From Beta vulgaris subsp. vulgaris (Eukaryota > Streptophyta > Magnoliopsida > Caryophyllales > Amaranthaceae), in the NCBI RefSeq assembly GCF_026745355.1, contig NC_079210.1, forward strand, positions 8,578,740-8,642,739: DNA of 64,000 nucleotides, read 5' to 3'. Both the position numbers and the translations under genes were made by a program. The stretch's first letter is position 1. Every line of letters begins with the position of its first letter. The notes under the pieces were generated by a model. The model was not told where the DNA came from. It was given only the letters and a program-made list of their open reading frames with translations, and searched no databases. Shown here one piece after another: positions 42,908 through 54,679 of the stretch.

Positions 42908-44452
42908 TGATAAGTGCATATTCTAACATCGTTTAGTTGCATATTAGGGTGCATTTTCATGTAGCATTAGAGCATTTACATTGCATTTACGCATATTTAG
43001 GTCCCTTTTCATAAGCTACGATACTTTCATGGGTTGTTTGGTCTTTTATGTAATCTCATATATTTTGGACTTACATTTGAGGACATGACGATTAAGGCAC
43101 GTAGATGACCTTCAAAACGATATATCATGTGCCCAGAACGGATTGGAAGTGAAGAAGATACACACAACTTTGTGTACTTGTGCTAAATATGACACCTCTT
43201 CACCATATTACCCATAACTATTGACAAAATAATGATAATGATGTTATTCCAACTGGATTGGAATCACGACTTCAAGAGCTTTCCAAAAATATACTAAATG
43301 TTCAAAACAAAGTTGTGGATAAAAAGTTATAGTTGTTTAAAGTTGAGCAGAAGCCATTGCCTCGCCTGCACGCCCATGCGGATTTATGCTCGACCGTGCA
43401 ACCTGCAAATAAAAGCCACAAACGTTTCTTCCTTGCTCGCATGTCGAGTGAGATTCTACTCGACCGTGCACGATCCTGCAAGCCCGTGCAAGACATTGCT
43501 TGTGCATGCAACCTGCTGTAATGTCGTATTTTTTGCGTTACCTAACTTATGTCGTTTTATATTAATATTAGCTTATAAATAGGACTTTAAACCTTATTAT
43601 CATTACCTTAGTTATTATATCATCATTATTAGTTTATACTTAGGGTTTTTAGAGAGAGAAACTTGTAGATCTCCATTGTTCTTCGAGACTCTACCTTTCT
43701 TCCATTAATTCAAGTATTTATTTTCTTCTTCTCTTCTCCTTGTTTTCTATTATGATGTTTTGTTATTCTTCTCTATTTTAAGATATCAATTATGCTTTCA
43801 TAGTTTTCTAATATCTGGTTATGTTGAACCCTAGTATGAATTAATTTAGGATTATTATTTTAAATCCCCAAATTAATTGCTTAATTGCTTTGGCTTAATT
43901 GATTGTGTATATTCCAATACTAGATTAGAGATAACCAGTATTGTTATGATTCCATTGTCTTGATCACAATAGGAGTTGGGTTTTGACGGATTTGAATATT
44001 TTAATGAAAGACATGAAGTTCTCTACTGGAGTAGGTAGAATGGATTATTAGGAAGTTAGAGTATCGCATTCAATGTCTATAATTTTCATGATTTCATGGA
44101 AGTAGGCTTAAGTGCATATTAGGGACGCCATAAATACTCGGGAGAGGTTTATGGTATTTTATAGGGTGTACTTTTGCTTGTGAATATTTAATTTATTAGT
44201 TTCGGGGATAGGAAGTACTATTGTATTAATTCATGCTAGTGGGGATACTTGACTCTAGAATCTTTTATTTGATATTGATTAGTATAGTTTATCTAACCGT
44301 TATTCTTGATATTAATCTCCTTTAGTCTTACCATATTTAATGGTTAATCATAAAATAACTTTCTCTCTGTGGGATCGACCCTGACTTACACTACTACAGT
44401 TAGGAGGTTAGTTAGGTTATTTATTTTTGTTAGGTGTACAACACGCCTATCA
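42908..44452 (+). repeat. Athila-type LTR (complete copy)
   Basis: It starts TGATAAGTGCATATTC after the polypurine tract and ends ACAACACGCCTATCA, 1,545 bp. A TATA box GCTTATAAATAGGAC is near 43571-43585. CTCTGTGGGATCGACCC near 44369-44390 is a recurrent motif near the 3' end of Athila LTRs. No gypsy primer site follows, consistent with a 3' LTR. The last 1.1 kb are repeated at 46828-47925 and 50296-51394. Confidence 0.78.
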
Positions 44453-44498
44453 ATTGCCATTAGAGTGGCCACGGTCTCGGTCAAAGAGCGCCAATGGA

Positions 44499-44843
44499 AT
44501 GTTTCGTACCATTTTTTTTTATTCTACGATTGCAGTGTATAATCTCATGGTGGCTGCCAAAATCCGTGATAGGTATACTAACATCACCAAAAATTGCAGG
44601 GAGTCTGTGCAGGGAGGATGGGTGAAGCTGGTGCAAAAAGTGGAGAAGGAACAAGTCAGTGAAGCGCATGTCATGGCCAAGGCATCAAGGAAGGGAGACC
44701 TACAGCAAAATGAATTCCTCCAATTTTCTGAATCTCCATGGAGGGCTTTAGAGCTAAAAAGTCCAGATATGTCCATTGAACAATTAGCATTAATTTGTAA
44801 TATTTGGGCCGTGAGGCCAACAAACTTTGGTACTTATGTATGA
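44499..44843 (+). CDS. unrecognised ORF of array unit 1 (114 aa)
   Basis: This ORF lies just after the LTR end and before a poly(A) run at 44887-44902. The protein is mixed hydrophilic, with AKIRDRYTNITKNCRES, a Lys/Glu-rich LVQKVEKEQVSEAHVM stretch, and a final ICNIWAVRPTNFGTYV. I do not recognise it. The poly(A) downstream suggests retrocopied mRNA or a LINE-type tail. Between units several changes are amino-acid altering (for example Pro to Leu and Ile to Phe near 44762-44778), which argues against strong selection. ATG 44499 is the first Met in frame outside the LTR. Confidence 0.35.
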   Translation: MFRTIFFYSTIAVYNLMVAAKIRDRYTNITKNCRESVQGGWVKLVQKVEKEQVSEAHVMAKASRKGDLQQNEFLQFSESPWRALELKSPDMSIEQLALICNIWAVRPTNFGTYV

Positions 44844-45349
44844 CCTGTAGAAGTATTATGAACCTTTATTATTGCATCAATTTATCCAAAAAAAAAAAAA
44901 AATCCTAGCTCTAAGAATATGAAAAACAAAATTAAGTTCTATTTGAAATGTGCAATATACCAAAAACCTCCATTGTATAAGGTTGTATCAAAGAACAATG
45001 TAAAAAAGGAGGCTATAAGAAGTGTCAATATCATTTACAACGATTGAGAATTTTATTTGATCATAATTGCTATGCATTTGTTAGTTTGGATTTTTATTAT
45101 AGATGTTTATTCCTCTTTCATTAAAGAATTAATTTTAATAATCATCATTATAGAACGAATATATCTTTTTTTTTTTCTATTTGTCTTTCTCCTTAATATT
45201 TCTCTCTCAAAATCCCAATACTTTTTATCAGCCTATGAGCTACCACCAACCTTTTGATTGATGGTTTAGCCCCAACTCCTTTTTTCTTTCTCTAGTTTTT
45301 GTTTCTTGTCAACAATAAATCTTTATTCTCTCTCTATCGGAGAGTTGTA

Positions 45350-45550
45350 CTACCCAAGTATTGGATTATTTCTACCAAACTATTCAATTTTATCTGCCCA
45401 CATATTGGATTATATCTACCCATATATTGTTCTTAATATACCCGTATATTGTTCTTAATCTACCCGTATATTATTCTTAATCTACCCATATATTGGATTT
45501 TGTCTACCCATATCTTGAGTTATATCTACCCATATATTGGGTTTTATCTT
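45350..45550 (+). repeat. TCTACCCATATATTG minisatellite of array unit 1
   Basis: About nine imperfect copies of a 21-24 bp unit built on CTACCCATATATTG plus TTCTTAAT or GATTATAT. The same array occurs at about 48815-49020, 52290-52495 and 60345-60545. Confidence 0.85.
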
Positions 45551-47841
45551 TCTCTTTGTGAGTGTTTGATTATGTTCTTGTTTGGAAGAAAAAAATTTTT
45601 TGACGAATATTAGTGTCGTGTTACGGCATATGAATTCTACATCTACAATCAATTAATTAAATTTACTAATATTTAAGATTAAAACACATCAAAAGACTCC
45701 ATTGTGGAAAGTCGTGTCAAACAACAATATGAAACGGGGTATATAAAACTATCAGATCACATCTACGATGCTTGTGGTTTTGTCAATTTAGAACTTTATT
45801 TGTTCAAAATTGTTATGTATATTTTTAAGTTTTGATTTTTATTATAGATGTCGTATGACTCTTTCAATAATAAATTAATTTTACATGAAAAAATGAAGCA
45901 ATTGTAGCTCATTCTAACAATGATTTCTAGATGGGCGATCCTTAAACCCACTTACGCAGCTAATCTGAGTTTCGAACGTGGCAAGTGATGTTATAACTAG
46001 CTACACGGATTTGTTGAATGATGTATATAATCAAGTGCATGACGAAAAATTGAGATATAGAGGCACCATTGTTTGAGTTATTGCTGCATCAATAGAGAGT
46101 TCCAGTAGAAGATCTTTAAGTTAAACTCGAAGCAGGCAAATGAGTAAAGATTTCTATAGCTCTAAAATAAGAGCAACTTATATATCCTGGATTACTTTGA
46201 TAAGTTTGTTGAAATTACAGAGCCCATTTCCTTACTAACATCGGCTTAAACGCCAACATGAGTATTTTCCCTGAGGCAAAGGGTGTTCATAATTGGATCA
46301 ATGTGAGGTATATAAGCTCCTATACTGACATGGAGAAAACTGTTAGGGTTTATAGAAGTAAGTTGAGCCTAGTATTCAACCACTCAATAAGTTGATCAAG
46401 CTTGTATATGCAAAGGAGGTCAATCAGGGTCCGCCTAACCTGACCACCTACTAAACGCAAAATTCAATCAGGGTCCGCCTAGTAAACGAAAAATTCAATC
46501 AGGGTCTTCCTGACCCGACCGGGAAGTCCGCCCAATCGGGCAATGGATGACCCGACCAGGAGAGATGACATTTTCTTGTTCGCCAAAGGATTCGCTTGCG
46601 GGCCCGATTAGGAGGCCTCCGCCTGACCCAATCGGGCGAGTTCCTATTTCTGCCTTTTCGTTATCACTCGCGGGCCTGATCGGGCGGTCTCCACCCACCC
46701 CGATTGGGCAAGCTTCTTTTTCAACCACTCAATAAGTTGATCAATCTTGTATATGCGAAGGAGGTCAATCAGGGTCCGTCTGACTTGACCGCCTAGTAAA
46801 TGCAAAATTCAATCAAGGTCCGCCTAGCCATTGCCTCGCCTGCACGCCCATGCGGATTTATGCTCGACCGTGCAACCTGCAAATAAAAGCCACAAACGTT
46901 TCTTCCTTGCTCGCATGTCGAGTGAGATTCTTCTCGACCATGCACGATCCTGCAAGCCGGTGCAAGACATTGCTTGTGCATGCAACCTGGTGTAATGTCG
47001 TATTTTTTGCGTTACTTAACTTATGTCGTTTTATATTAATATTAGCTTATAAATAGGACTTTAAACCTTATTTTCGGTACCTTAGTTATTATATCATCAT
47101 TATTCGTTTATACTTAGGGTTTTTAGAGAGAGAAACTTGTAGATCTCCATTGTTCTTCGAGACTCTACCTTTCTTCCATTAATTCAAGTATTTATTTTCT
47201 TCTTCTCTTCTCCTTGTTTTCTATTATGATGTTTTGTTATTCTTCTCTATTTTAATATATCAATTATGCTTTCATAGTTTTCTAATATTTGGTTATGTTG
47301 AACCCTAGTATGAATTAATTCAGGATTATTATTTTAAATCCCCAAATTAATTGCTTAATTGCTCTGGCTTAATTGATTGTGTATATTCCAATACTAGATT
47401 AGAGATAACCAGTATTGTTATGATTCCATTGTCTTGATCACAATAAGAGTTGGGTTTTGACGGATTTGAATATTTTAATGAAAGACATGAAGTTCTCTAC
47501 TGGAGTAGGTATAATGGATTGTTAGGAAGTGAGAGTATCGCATTCAATGTCTATAATTTTCATGATTTCATGGAAGTAGGCTTAATTGCATATTAGGGAC
47601 GCCATAAATACTCGGAGAGGTTTATGGTATTTTATAGGGTGTACTTTTGCTTGTGAATATTTAATTTATTAGTTTTGGGGGTAGGAAGTACTATTGTATT
47701 AATTCATGCTAGTGGGGATACTTGACTCTAGAGTCTTTTATTTGATATTGATTAGTATAGTTTATCTAACCGTTATTCTTGATATTAATCTCCTTTAGTC
47801 TTACCTTATTTAATGGTTAATCATAAAATAACTTTCTCTCT

Positions 47842-48315
47842 GTGGGATCGACCCTGACTTACACTACTACAGTTAGGAGGTTAGTTAGGTTATTTATTTT
47901 TGTTAGGTGTACAACACGCCTATCAATTGCCATTAGAGTGGCCACGATCTCGGTCAAAGAGCGCCAATGGAATGATTCGTACCATTTTTTTTATTCTACG
48001 ATTGCAGTGTATAATCTCATGGTGGCTGCCAAAATCCGTGATAGGTATACTAACATCACCAAAAATTGCAGGGAGTCTGTGCAGGGAGGATGGGTGAAGC
48101 TGGTGCAAAAAGTGGAGAAGGAACAAGTCAGTGAAGCGCATGTCATGGCCAAGGCATCAAGGAAGGGAGACCTACAGCAAAATGAATTCCTCCAATTTTC
48201 TGAATCTCCATGGAGGGCTTTAGAGCTAAAAAGTCTAGATATGTCCTTTGAAAAATTAGCATTAATTTGTAATATTTGGGCCGTGAGGCCAACAAACTTT
48301 GGTACTTATGTGTGA
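47842..48315 (+). CDS. unrecognised ORF of array unit 2
   Basis: This is the same frame as in unit 1, but a T-run length difference links it to an upstream frame that reaches into the LTR. The shared part starts at about 47985. The end GTYV is followed by TGA at 48313. Confidence 0.3.
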   Translation: MGSTLTYTTTVRRLVRLFIFVRCTTRLSIAIRVATISVKERQWNDSYHFFYSTIAVYNLMVAAKIRDRYTNITKNCRESVQGGWVKLVQKVEKEQVSEAHVMAKASRKGDLQQNEFLQFSESPWRALELKSLDMSFEKLALICNIWAVRPTNFGTYV

Positions 48316-51300
48316 CCTGTAGAAGTATTATGAACCTTTATTATTGCATCAATTTATCCAAAAAAAAAAAAAAATCCTAGCTCTAAGAATATGAAAAACA
48401 AAATTAAGTTCTATTTGAAATGTGCAATATACCAAAAACCTCCATTGTATAAGGTTGTATCAAAGAACAATGTAAAAAAGGAGGCTATAAGAAGTGTCAA
48501 TATCATTTACAACGATTGAGAATTTTATTTGATCATAATTGCTATGCATTTGTTAGTTTGGATTTTTATTATAGATGTTTATTCCTCTTTCATTAAAGAA
48601 TTAATTTTAATAATCATCATTATAGAACGAATATATCTTTTTTTTTTCTATTTGTCTTTCTCCTTAATATTTCTCTCTCAAAATCCAATACTTTTTATCA
48701 GCCTATGAGTACCACAACCTTTTGATTGATGGTTTAGCCCCAACTCCTTTTTTCTTTCTCTAGTTTTTGTTTCTTGTCAACAATAAATCTTTATTCTCTC
48801 TCTATCGGAGAGTTGTACTACCCAAGTATTGGATTATTTCTACCAAACTATTCAATTTTATCTGCCCACATATTGGATTATATCTACCCATATAATGTTC
48901 TTAATCTACCCGTATATTGTTCTTAATCTACCCGTATATTATTCTTAATCTACCCATATATTGGATTTTGTCTACCCATATCTTGAGTTATATCTACCCA
49001 TATATTGGGTTTTATCTTTCTCTTTGTGAGTGTTTGATTATGTTCTTGTTTGGAAGAAAAATTCAATTTTTTGACGAATATTAGTGTCGTGTTGCGGCAT
49101 ATGAATTCTACATCTACAATCAATTAATTAAATTTACTAATATTTAAGATTAAAACACATCAAAAGACTCCATTGTGGAAAGTCGTGTCAAACAACAATA
49201 TGAAACGGGGTATATAAAACTATCAGATCACATCTACGATGCTTGTGGTTTTGTCAATTTAGAACTTTATTTGTTCAAAATTGTTATGTATATTTTTAAG
49301 TTTTGATTTTATTATAGATGTCGTATGACTCTTTTAATAATAAATTAATTTTACATGAAAAAATGAAGCAATTGTAGCTCATTCTAACAATAATTTCTAG
49401 ATGGGCGATCCTTAAACCCACTTACGCAGCTAATCTGAGTTTCGAAGTGGCAAGTGATGTTATAACTAGCTACACGTATTTGTTGAATGATGTATATAAT
49501 CAAGTGCATGACGAAAAATTGAGATATAGAGGCACCATTGTTTGAGTTATTGCTGCATCAATAGAGAGTTCCAGTAGAAGATCTTTAAGTTAATCTCGAA
49601 GCAGGCAAATGAGTAAAGATTTCTATAGCTCTAAAATAAGAGCAACTTATATATCCTGGATTACTTTGATAAGTTTGTTGAAATTACAGAGCCCATTTCC
49701 TTACTAACATCGGCTTCGATGCCAACATGAGTATTTTCCCTGAGGCAAAGGGTGTTCATAATTGGATCAATGTGAGGTATATAAGCTCCTATACTGACAT
49801 GCAGAAAACTGTTGGGTTTATAGAAGTAAGTTGAGCCTAGTATTCAACCACTCAATAAGTTGATCAAGCTTGTATATGCAAAGGAGGTCAATCAGGGTCC
49901 GCCTAACCCGACCACCTACTAAACGCAAAATTCAATCAGGGTCCGCCTAGTAAAGGGAAAATTCAATCAGGGTCTTCCTGACCCGACCGGGAAGTCCGCC
50001 CAATCGGGCAATGGATGACCCGACCAGGAGAGATGACATTTTCTTGTTCGCCAAAGGATTCGCTTGCGGGCCCGATTAGGAGGCCTCCGCCTGACCCAAT
50101 CGGGCGAGTTCCTATTTCTGCCTTTTTCGTTATCACTCGCGGGCCTGATCGGGCGGTCTCCACCCACCCCGATTGGGCAAGCTTCTTTTTCAACCACTCA
50201 ATAAGTTGATCAATCTTGTATATGCGAAGGAGGTCAATCAGGGTCCGTCTAACTTGACCGCCTAGTAAACGCAAAATTCAATCAAGGTCCGCCTACCATT
50301 GCCTCGCCTGCACGCCCATGCGGATTTATGCTCGACCGTGCAACCTGCAAATAAAAGCCACAAACGTTTCTTCCTTGCTCGCATGTCGAGTGAGATTCTA
50401 CTCGACCGTGCACGATCCTGCAAGCCCGTGCAAGACATTGCTTGTGCATGCAACCTGGTGTAATGTCGTATTTTTTGCGTTACCTAACTTATGTCGTTTT
50501 ATATTAATATTAGCTTATAAATAGGACTTTAAACCTTATTTTCAGTACCTTAGTTATTATATCATCATTATTAGTTTATACTTAGGGTTTTTAGAGAGAG
50601 AAACTTGTAGATCTCCATTGTTCTTCGAGACTCTACCTTTCTTCCATTAATTCAAGTATTTATTTTCTTCTTCTCTTCTCCTTGTTATCTATTATGATGT
50701 TTTGTTATTCTTCTCTATTTTAATATATCAATTATGCTTTCATAGTTTTCTAATATCTGGTTATGTTGAACCCTAGTATGAATTAATTTAGGATTATTAT
50801 TTTAAATCCCCAAATTAATTGCTTAATTGCTCTGGCTTAATTGATTGTGTATATTCCAATACTAGATTAGAGATAACCAGTATTGTTATGATTCCATTGT
50901 CTTGATCACAATAGGAGTTGGGTTTTGACGGATTTGAATATTTTAATGAAAGACATGAAGTTCTCTACTGGAGTAGGTATAATGGATTGTTAGGAAGTTA
51001 GAGAATCGCATTCAATGTCTATAATTTTCATGATTTCATGGAAGTAGGCTTAATTGCATATTAGGGACGCCATAAATACTCGGGAGAGGTTTATGGTATT
51101 TTATAGGGTGTACTTTTGCTTGTGAATATTTAATTTATTAGTTTTGGGGGTAAGAAGTACTATTGTATTAATTCATGCTAGTGGGGATACTTGACTCTAG
51201 AGTCTTTTATTTGATATTGATTAGTATAGTTTATCTAACCGTTATTCTTGATATTAATCTCCTTTAGTCTTACCTTATTTAATGGCTAATCATAAAATAA

Positions 51301-51440
51301 CTTTCTCTCTGTGGGATCGACCCTGACTTACACTACTACAGTTAGGAGGTTAGTTAGGTTATTTATTTTTGTTAGGTGTACAACACGCCTATCAATTGCC
51401 ATTAGAGTGGCCACGATCTCGGTCAAAGAGCGCCAATGGA

Positions 51441-51803
51441 ATGAGTCGTACCATTTTTTTTTATTCTACGATTGGAGTGTATAATCTCATGGTGGCTACC
51501 AAAATCCGTGATAGGTATACTAACATCACCAAAAATTGCAGGGAGTCTGTGCAGGGAGGATGGGTGAAGCTGGTGCAAAAAGTGGAGAAGGAACAAGTCA
51601 GTGAAGCGCATGTCATGGCCAAGGCATCAAGGAAGGGAGACCTACAGCAAAATGAATTCCTCCAATTTTCTGAATCTCCATGGAGGGCTTTAGAGCTAAA
51701 AAGTCTAGATATGTCCTTTGAACAAGTAGCATTAATTTGTAATATTTGGGCCGTGAGGCCAACAAACTTTGGAACTTATGTTGTACCTGTAGAAGTATTA
51801 TGA
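51441..51803 (+). CDS. unrecognised ORF of array unit 3 (120 aa)
   Basis: This is the same ORF as in unit 1. A one-base change at the old stop lets it run six residues further (VVPVEVL). Ile and Ala codons near 51475-51500 also differ. Confidence 0.3.
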   Translation: MSRTIFFYSTIGVYNLMVATKIRDRYTNITKNCRESVQGGWVKLVQKVEKEQVSEAHVMAKASRKGDLQQNEFLQFSESPWRALELKSLDMSFEQVALICNIWAVRPTNFGTYVVPVEVL

Positions 51804-53796
51804 ACCTTTATTATTGCATCAATTTATCCAAAAAAAAAAAAAAATCCTAGCTCTAAGAATATGAAAAACAAAATTAAGTTCTATTTGAAATGTGCAATAT
51901 ACCAAAAACCTCCATTGTATAAGGTTGTATCAAAGAACAATGTAAAAAAGGAGGCTATAAGCAGTGTTGATATCATTTATAACGATTCATAATTTTATTT
52001 GATCATAATTGCTATGCATTTGTTAGTTTGGATTTTTATTGTAGATGTTTATTCCTCTTTCATTAAAGAATTAATTTTAATAATCATCATTATAGAACGA
52101 ATATATCTTTTTTTTTCTATTTGTCTTTCTCCTTATTATTTCTCTCTCAAAATCTCAATACTTTTTATCAGCCTATGAGGTACCACCAACCTTTTGATTG
52201 ATGGTTTAGCCCCAACTCCTTTTTTCTTTCTCTAGTTTTTGTATCTTGTCAACAATAAATCTTTATTCTCTCTCTATCGGAGAGTTGTACTACCCAAGTA
52301 TTGGATTATTTCTACCAAACTATTCAATTTTATCTACCCACATATTGGATTATATCTACCCATATATTGTTCTTAATCTACCCGTATATTGTTCTTAATC
52401 TACCCGTATATTGTTCTTAATATACCCATATATTGGATTTTGTCTACCCATATCTTGAGTTATATCTACCCATATATTGGGTTTTGTCTTTCTCTTTGTG
52501 AGTGTTTGATTATGTTCTTGTTTGGAAGAAAAATTTAATTTTTTGACGAATATTAGTGTCGTGTTGCGGCATATGAATTCTACATCTACAATCAATTAAT
52601 TAAATTTACTAATATTTAAGATTAAAACACATCAAAAGACTCCATTGTGGAAAGTCGTGTCAAACAACAATATGAAACGGGGTATATAAAACTGTCAGAT
52701 CACATCTACGATGCTTGTGGTTTTGTCAATTTAGAACTTTATTTGTTCAAAATTGTTATGTATATTTTTAAGTTTTGATTTTTATTATAGATGTCGTATG
52801 ACTCTTTCAATAATAAATTAATTTTACATGAAAAAATGAAGCAATTGTAGCTCATTCTAACAATGATTTCTAGATGGGCGATCCTTAAACCTACTTACGC
52901 AGCTAATCTGAGTTTCGAACGTGGCAAGTGATGCTATAACTAGCTACACGGATTTGTTGAATGATGTATATAATCAAGTGCATGACGAAAAATTGAGATT
53001 TAGAGGCACCATTGTTTGAGTTATTGCTGCATCAATAGAGAGTTCCAGTAGAATATCTTTAAGTTAATCTCGAAGCAGGCAAATGAGTAAAGATTTCTAT
53101 AGCTCAAAAATAAGAGCAACTTATATATCTTGGATTACTTTGAAAAGTTTGTTGAAATTACAGAGCCCATTTCTTTACTAACATCGGCTTAGACGCCAAC
53201 ATGAGTATTTTCCCTGAGGCAAAGGGTGTTCATAATTGGATCAATGTAAGGTATATAAGCTCCTATACTGACATGGAGAAAACTGTTAGGGTTTATAGAA
53301 GTAAGTTGAGCCTAGTATTCAACCACTCAATAAGTTGATCAAGCTTGTATATGCAAAGGAGGTCAATCAGGGTCCGCCTAACCCGACCACCTAGTAAACG
53401 CTAAATTCAATCAGGGTCCGCCTAGTAAACGGAAAATTCAATCAGGGTCTTCCTGACCCGACCGAGAAGTCCGCCCAATCGGGCAATGGATGACCCGACC
53501 AGGAGAGATGACATTTTCTTGTTCGCCAATGGATTCGCTTGCGGGCCCGATTAGGAGGCCTCCGCCTGACCTAATCGGGCGAGTCTCCACCCACCCCGAT
53601 TGGGCAAGCTTCTTTTTCAACCACTCAATAAGTTGATCAATCTTGTATATGCGAAGGAGGTCAATGAGGGTCCGTCTGACTTGACCGCCTAGTAAACGCA
53701 AAATTCAATCAAGGTCCGCCTAGTAAACGCAAAATTCAATTAGGGTCTTCCAGACCTGACCGGGAAGTCCGCCGAATAGAGCAATGGATCACCCGA

Positions 53797-54679
53797 CCAC
53801 TTCCCGTTCTTCTTGCTCACAACCACGACATTGGCTAGCCAGTCTGGGTATTTTACTTCACGGATTTTTCCAGTGTCGATTAGCTTTTGGACTTCGTCAT
53901 TGATGATTTGGTTCCTCTCGGGCGCGAATTTGCGTCTTTTTTGCTTTACTGGCTTGTAATCGGGATCGATGTTGAGTTTATGTGTTATGACATCGGGACT
54001 GATTCCTGTAGTATCTTCATGGGACGGAGCCAAACAATCTTGATTAAAAAATCAATTAACTGACCTCGTATTTCTTGCGACAGCGTCGCTCCGATTGAAC
54101 GACATGATCGGGGATGGACGGATCGAGCATCACTTCATCCACGTCCTGCTCACTAGGCGCGTCGGGCGCTGATCCATCCTTTAATTGCTAGATGGCTGCC
54201 TTTGGAGGTTTGAGCGACGAGCTATAACATTCTCTTGCGGATTCATGCTCGCCCTTTATTTCTTGGACGCCCCACTTGGTTGGGAACTTCAACGTCTGAT
54301 GATAAGTCGACGGGACGACCTTCATTTTGTGTATCCATGGGGTGCCGAGGATGATGTTATACGCGGACGGGCAATCCACGACGTTGAATCTGGTCGGCAG
54401 GTTGACTCCTTTGGCTAACGTTGGCAACGTGATCTCTCCGACAGTGTGTTGGGCTTCTCCACTAAAACCAACTAAAACAGTGGATTTCTTAATAATATCT
54501 TTATCACACAATCCCATACCTTCGAGGGCGCTTTTGAATATGATATTAACTGAGCTGCCCCCATCGACCAATACTCGCTTCAATAGGCAATTACTGACAG
54601 TCAAGGATATGACTAGTCCATCATGGTGCTCTACGTCGCATACATCGTCATCGTCGAAGGTAATTGCCATTGCTTCCAA
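53797..54679 (-). pseudogene. protease and start of RT of a second Tat-type gypsy element
   Basis: The protease active site reads LVDGGSSVNIIF near 54535-54580, followed by the NIILGTPWIHKM motif near 54325-54365, typical of this lineage. A second frame holds the RT entry motif THKLNIDPDYKPVKQKRRKF (near 53915-53985) and then WLANVVVVSKKNGKW near 53797-53845. It ends abruptly there, where sequence related to the array-unit ends begins, so RT core, RNase H and integrase are missing. A frame change lies near 54035-54190. Confidence 0.88.

Larger units (their letters stand above)
43354..53722 (+). repeat. tandem array of three composite units of about 3.47 kb
   Basis: CCATTGCCTCGCCTGCACGC begins at 43354, 46828 and 50296, spacings of 3,474 and 3,468 bp. 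Each unit holds, in order, about 1.1 kb of Athila LTR tail, a short unrecognised ORF, poly(A) of about 14-16, an AT-rich core with a TCTACCCATATATTG minisatellite, and a GC-rich end related to the first 200 bp of the copia LTR at 61430. Copies are nearly identical, differing by scattered substitutions and small indels. Unit 3 has lost about 50 bp between two CGGGCG words near 53576-53585. Units 2 and 3 start in mid-LTR, so the array arose by duplication, not by separate retrotransposition. Confidence 0.93.

Noticed and set aside
43298..43582. Cys-rich ORFs inside the Athila LTR (and copies near 46850 and 50318)
   Set aside because: They are LTR sequence around the TATA box, open by chance on both strands, and have no known domain.
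46495..46728. ORFs rich in Gly, Pro and Arg at the array-unit ends (also near 50000 and 53450)
   Set aside because: They come from the GC-rich copia-LTR-like segment, read open on both strands, and differ in frame between units.
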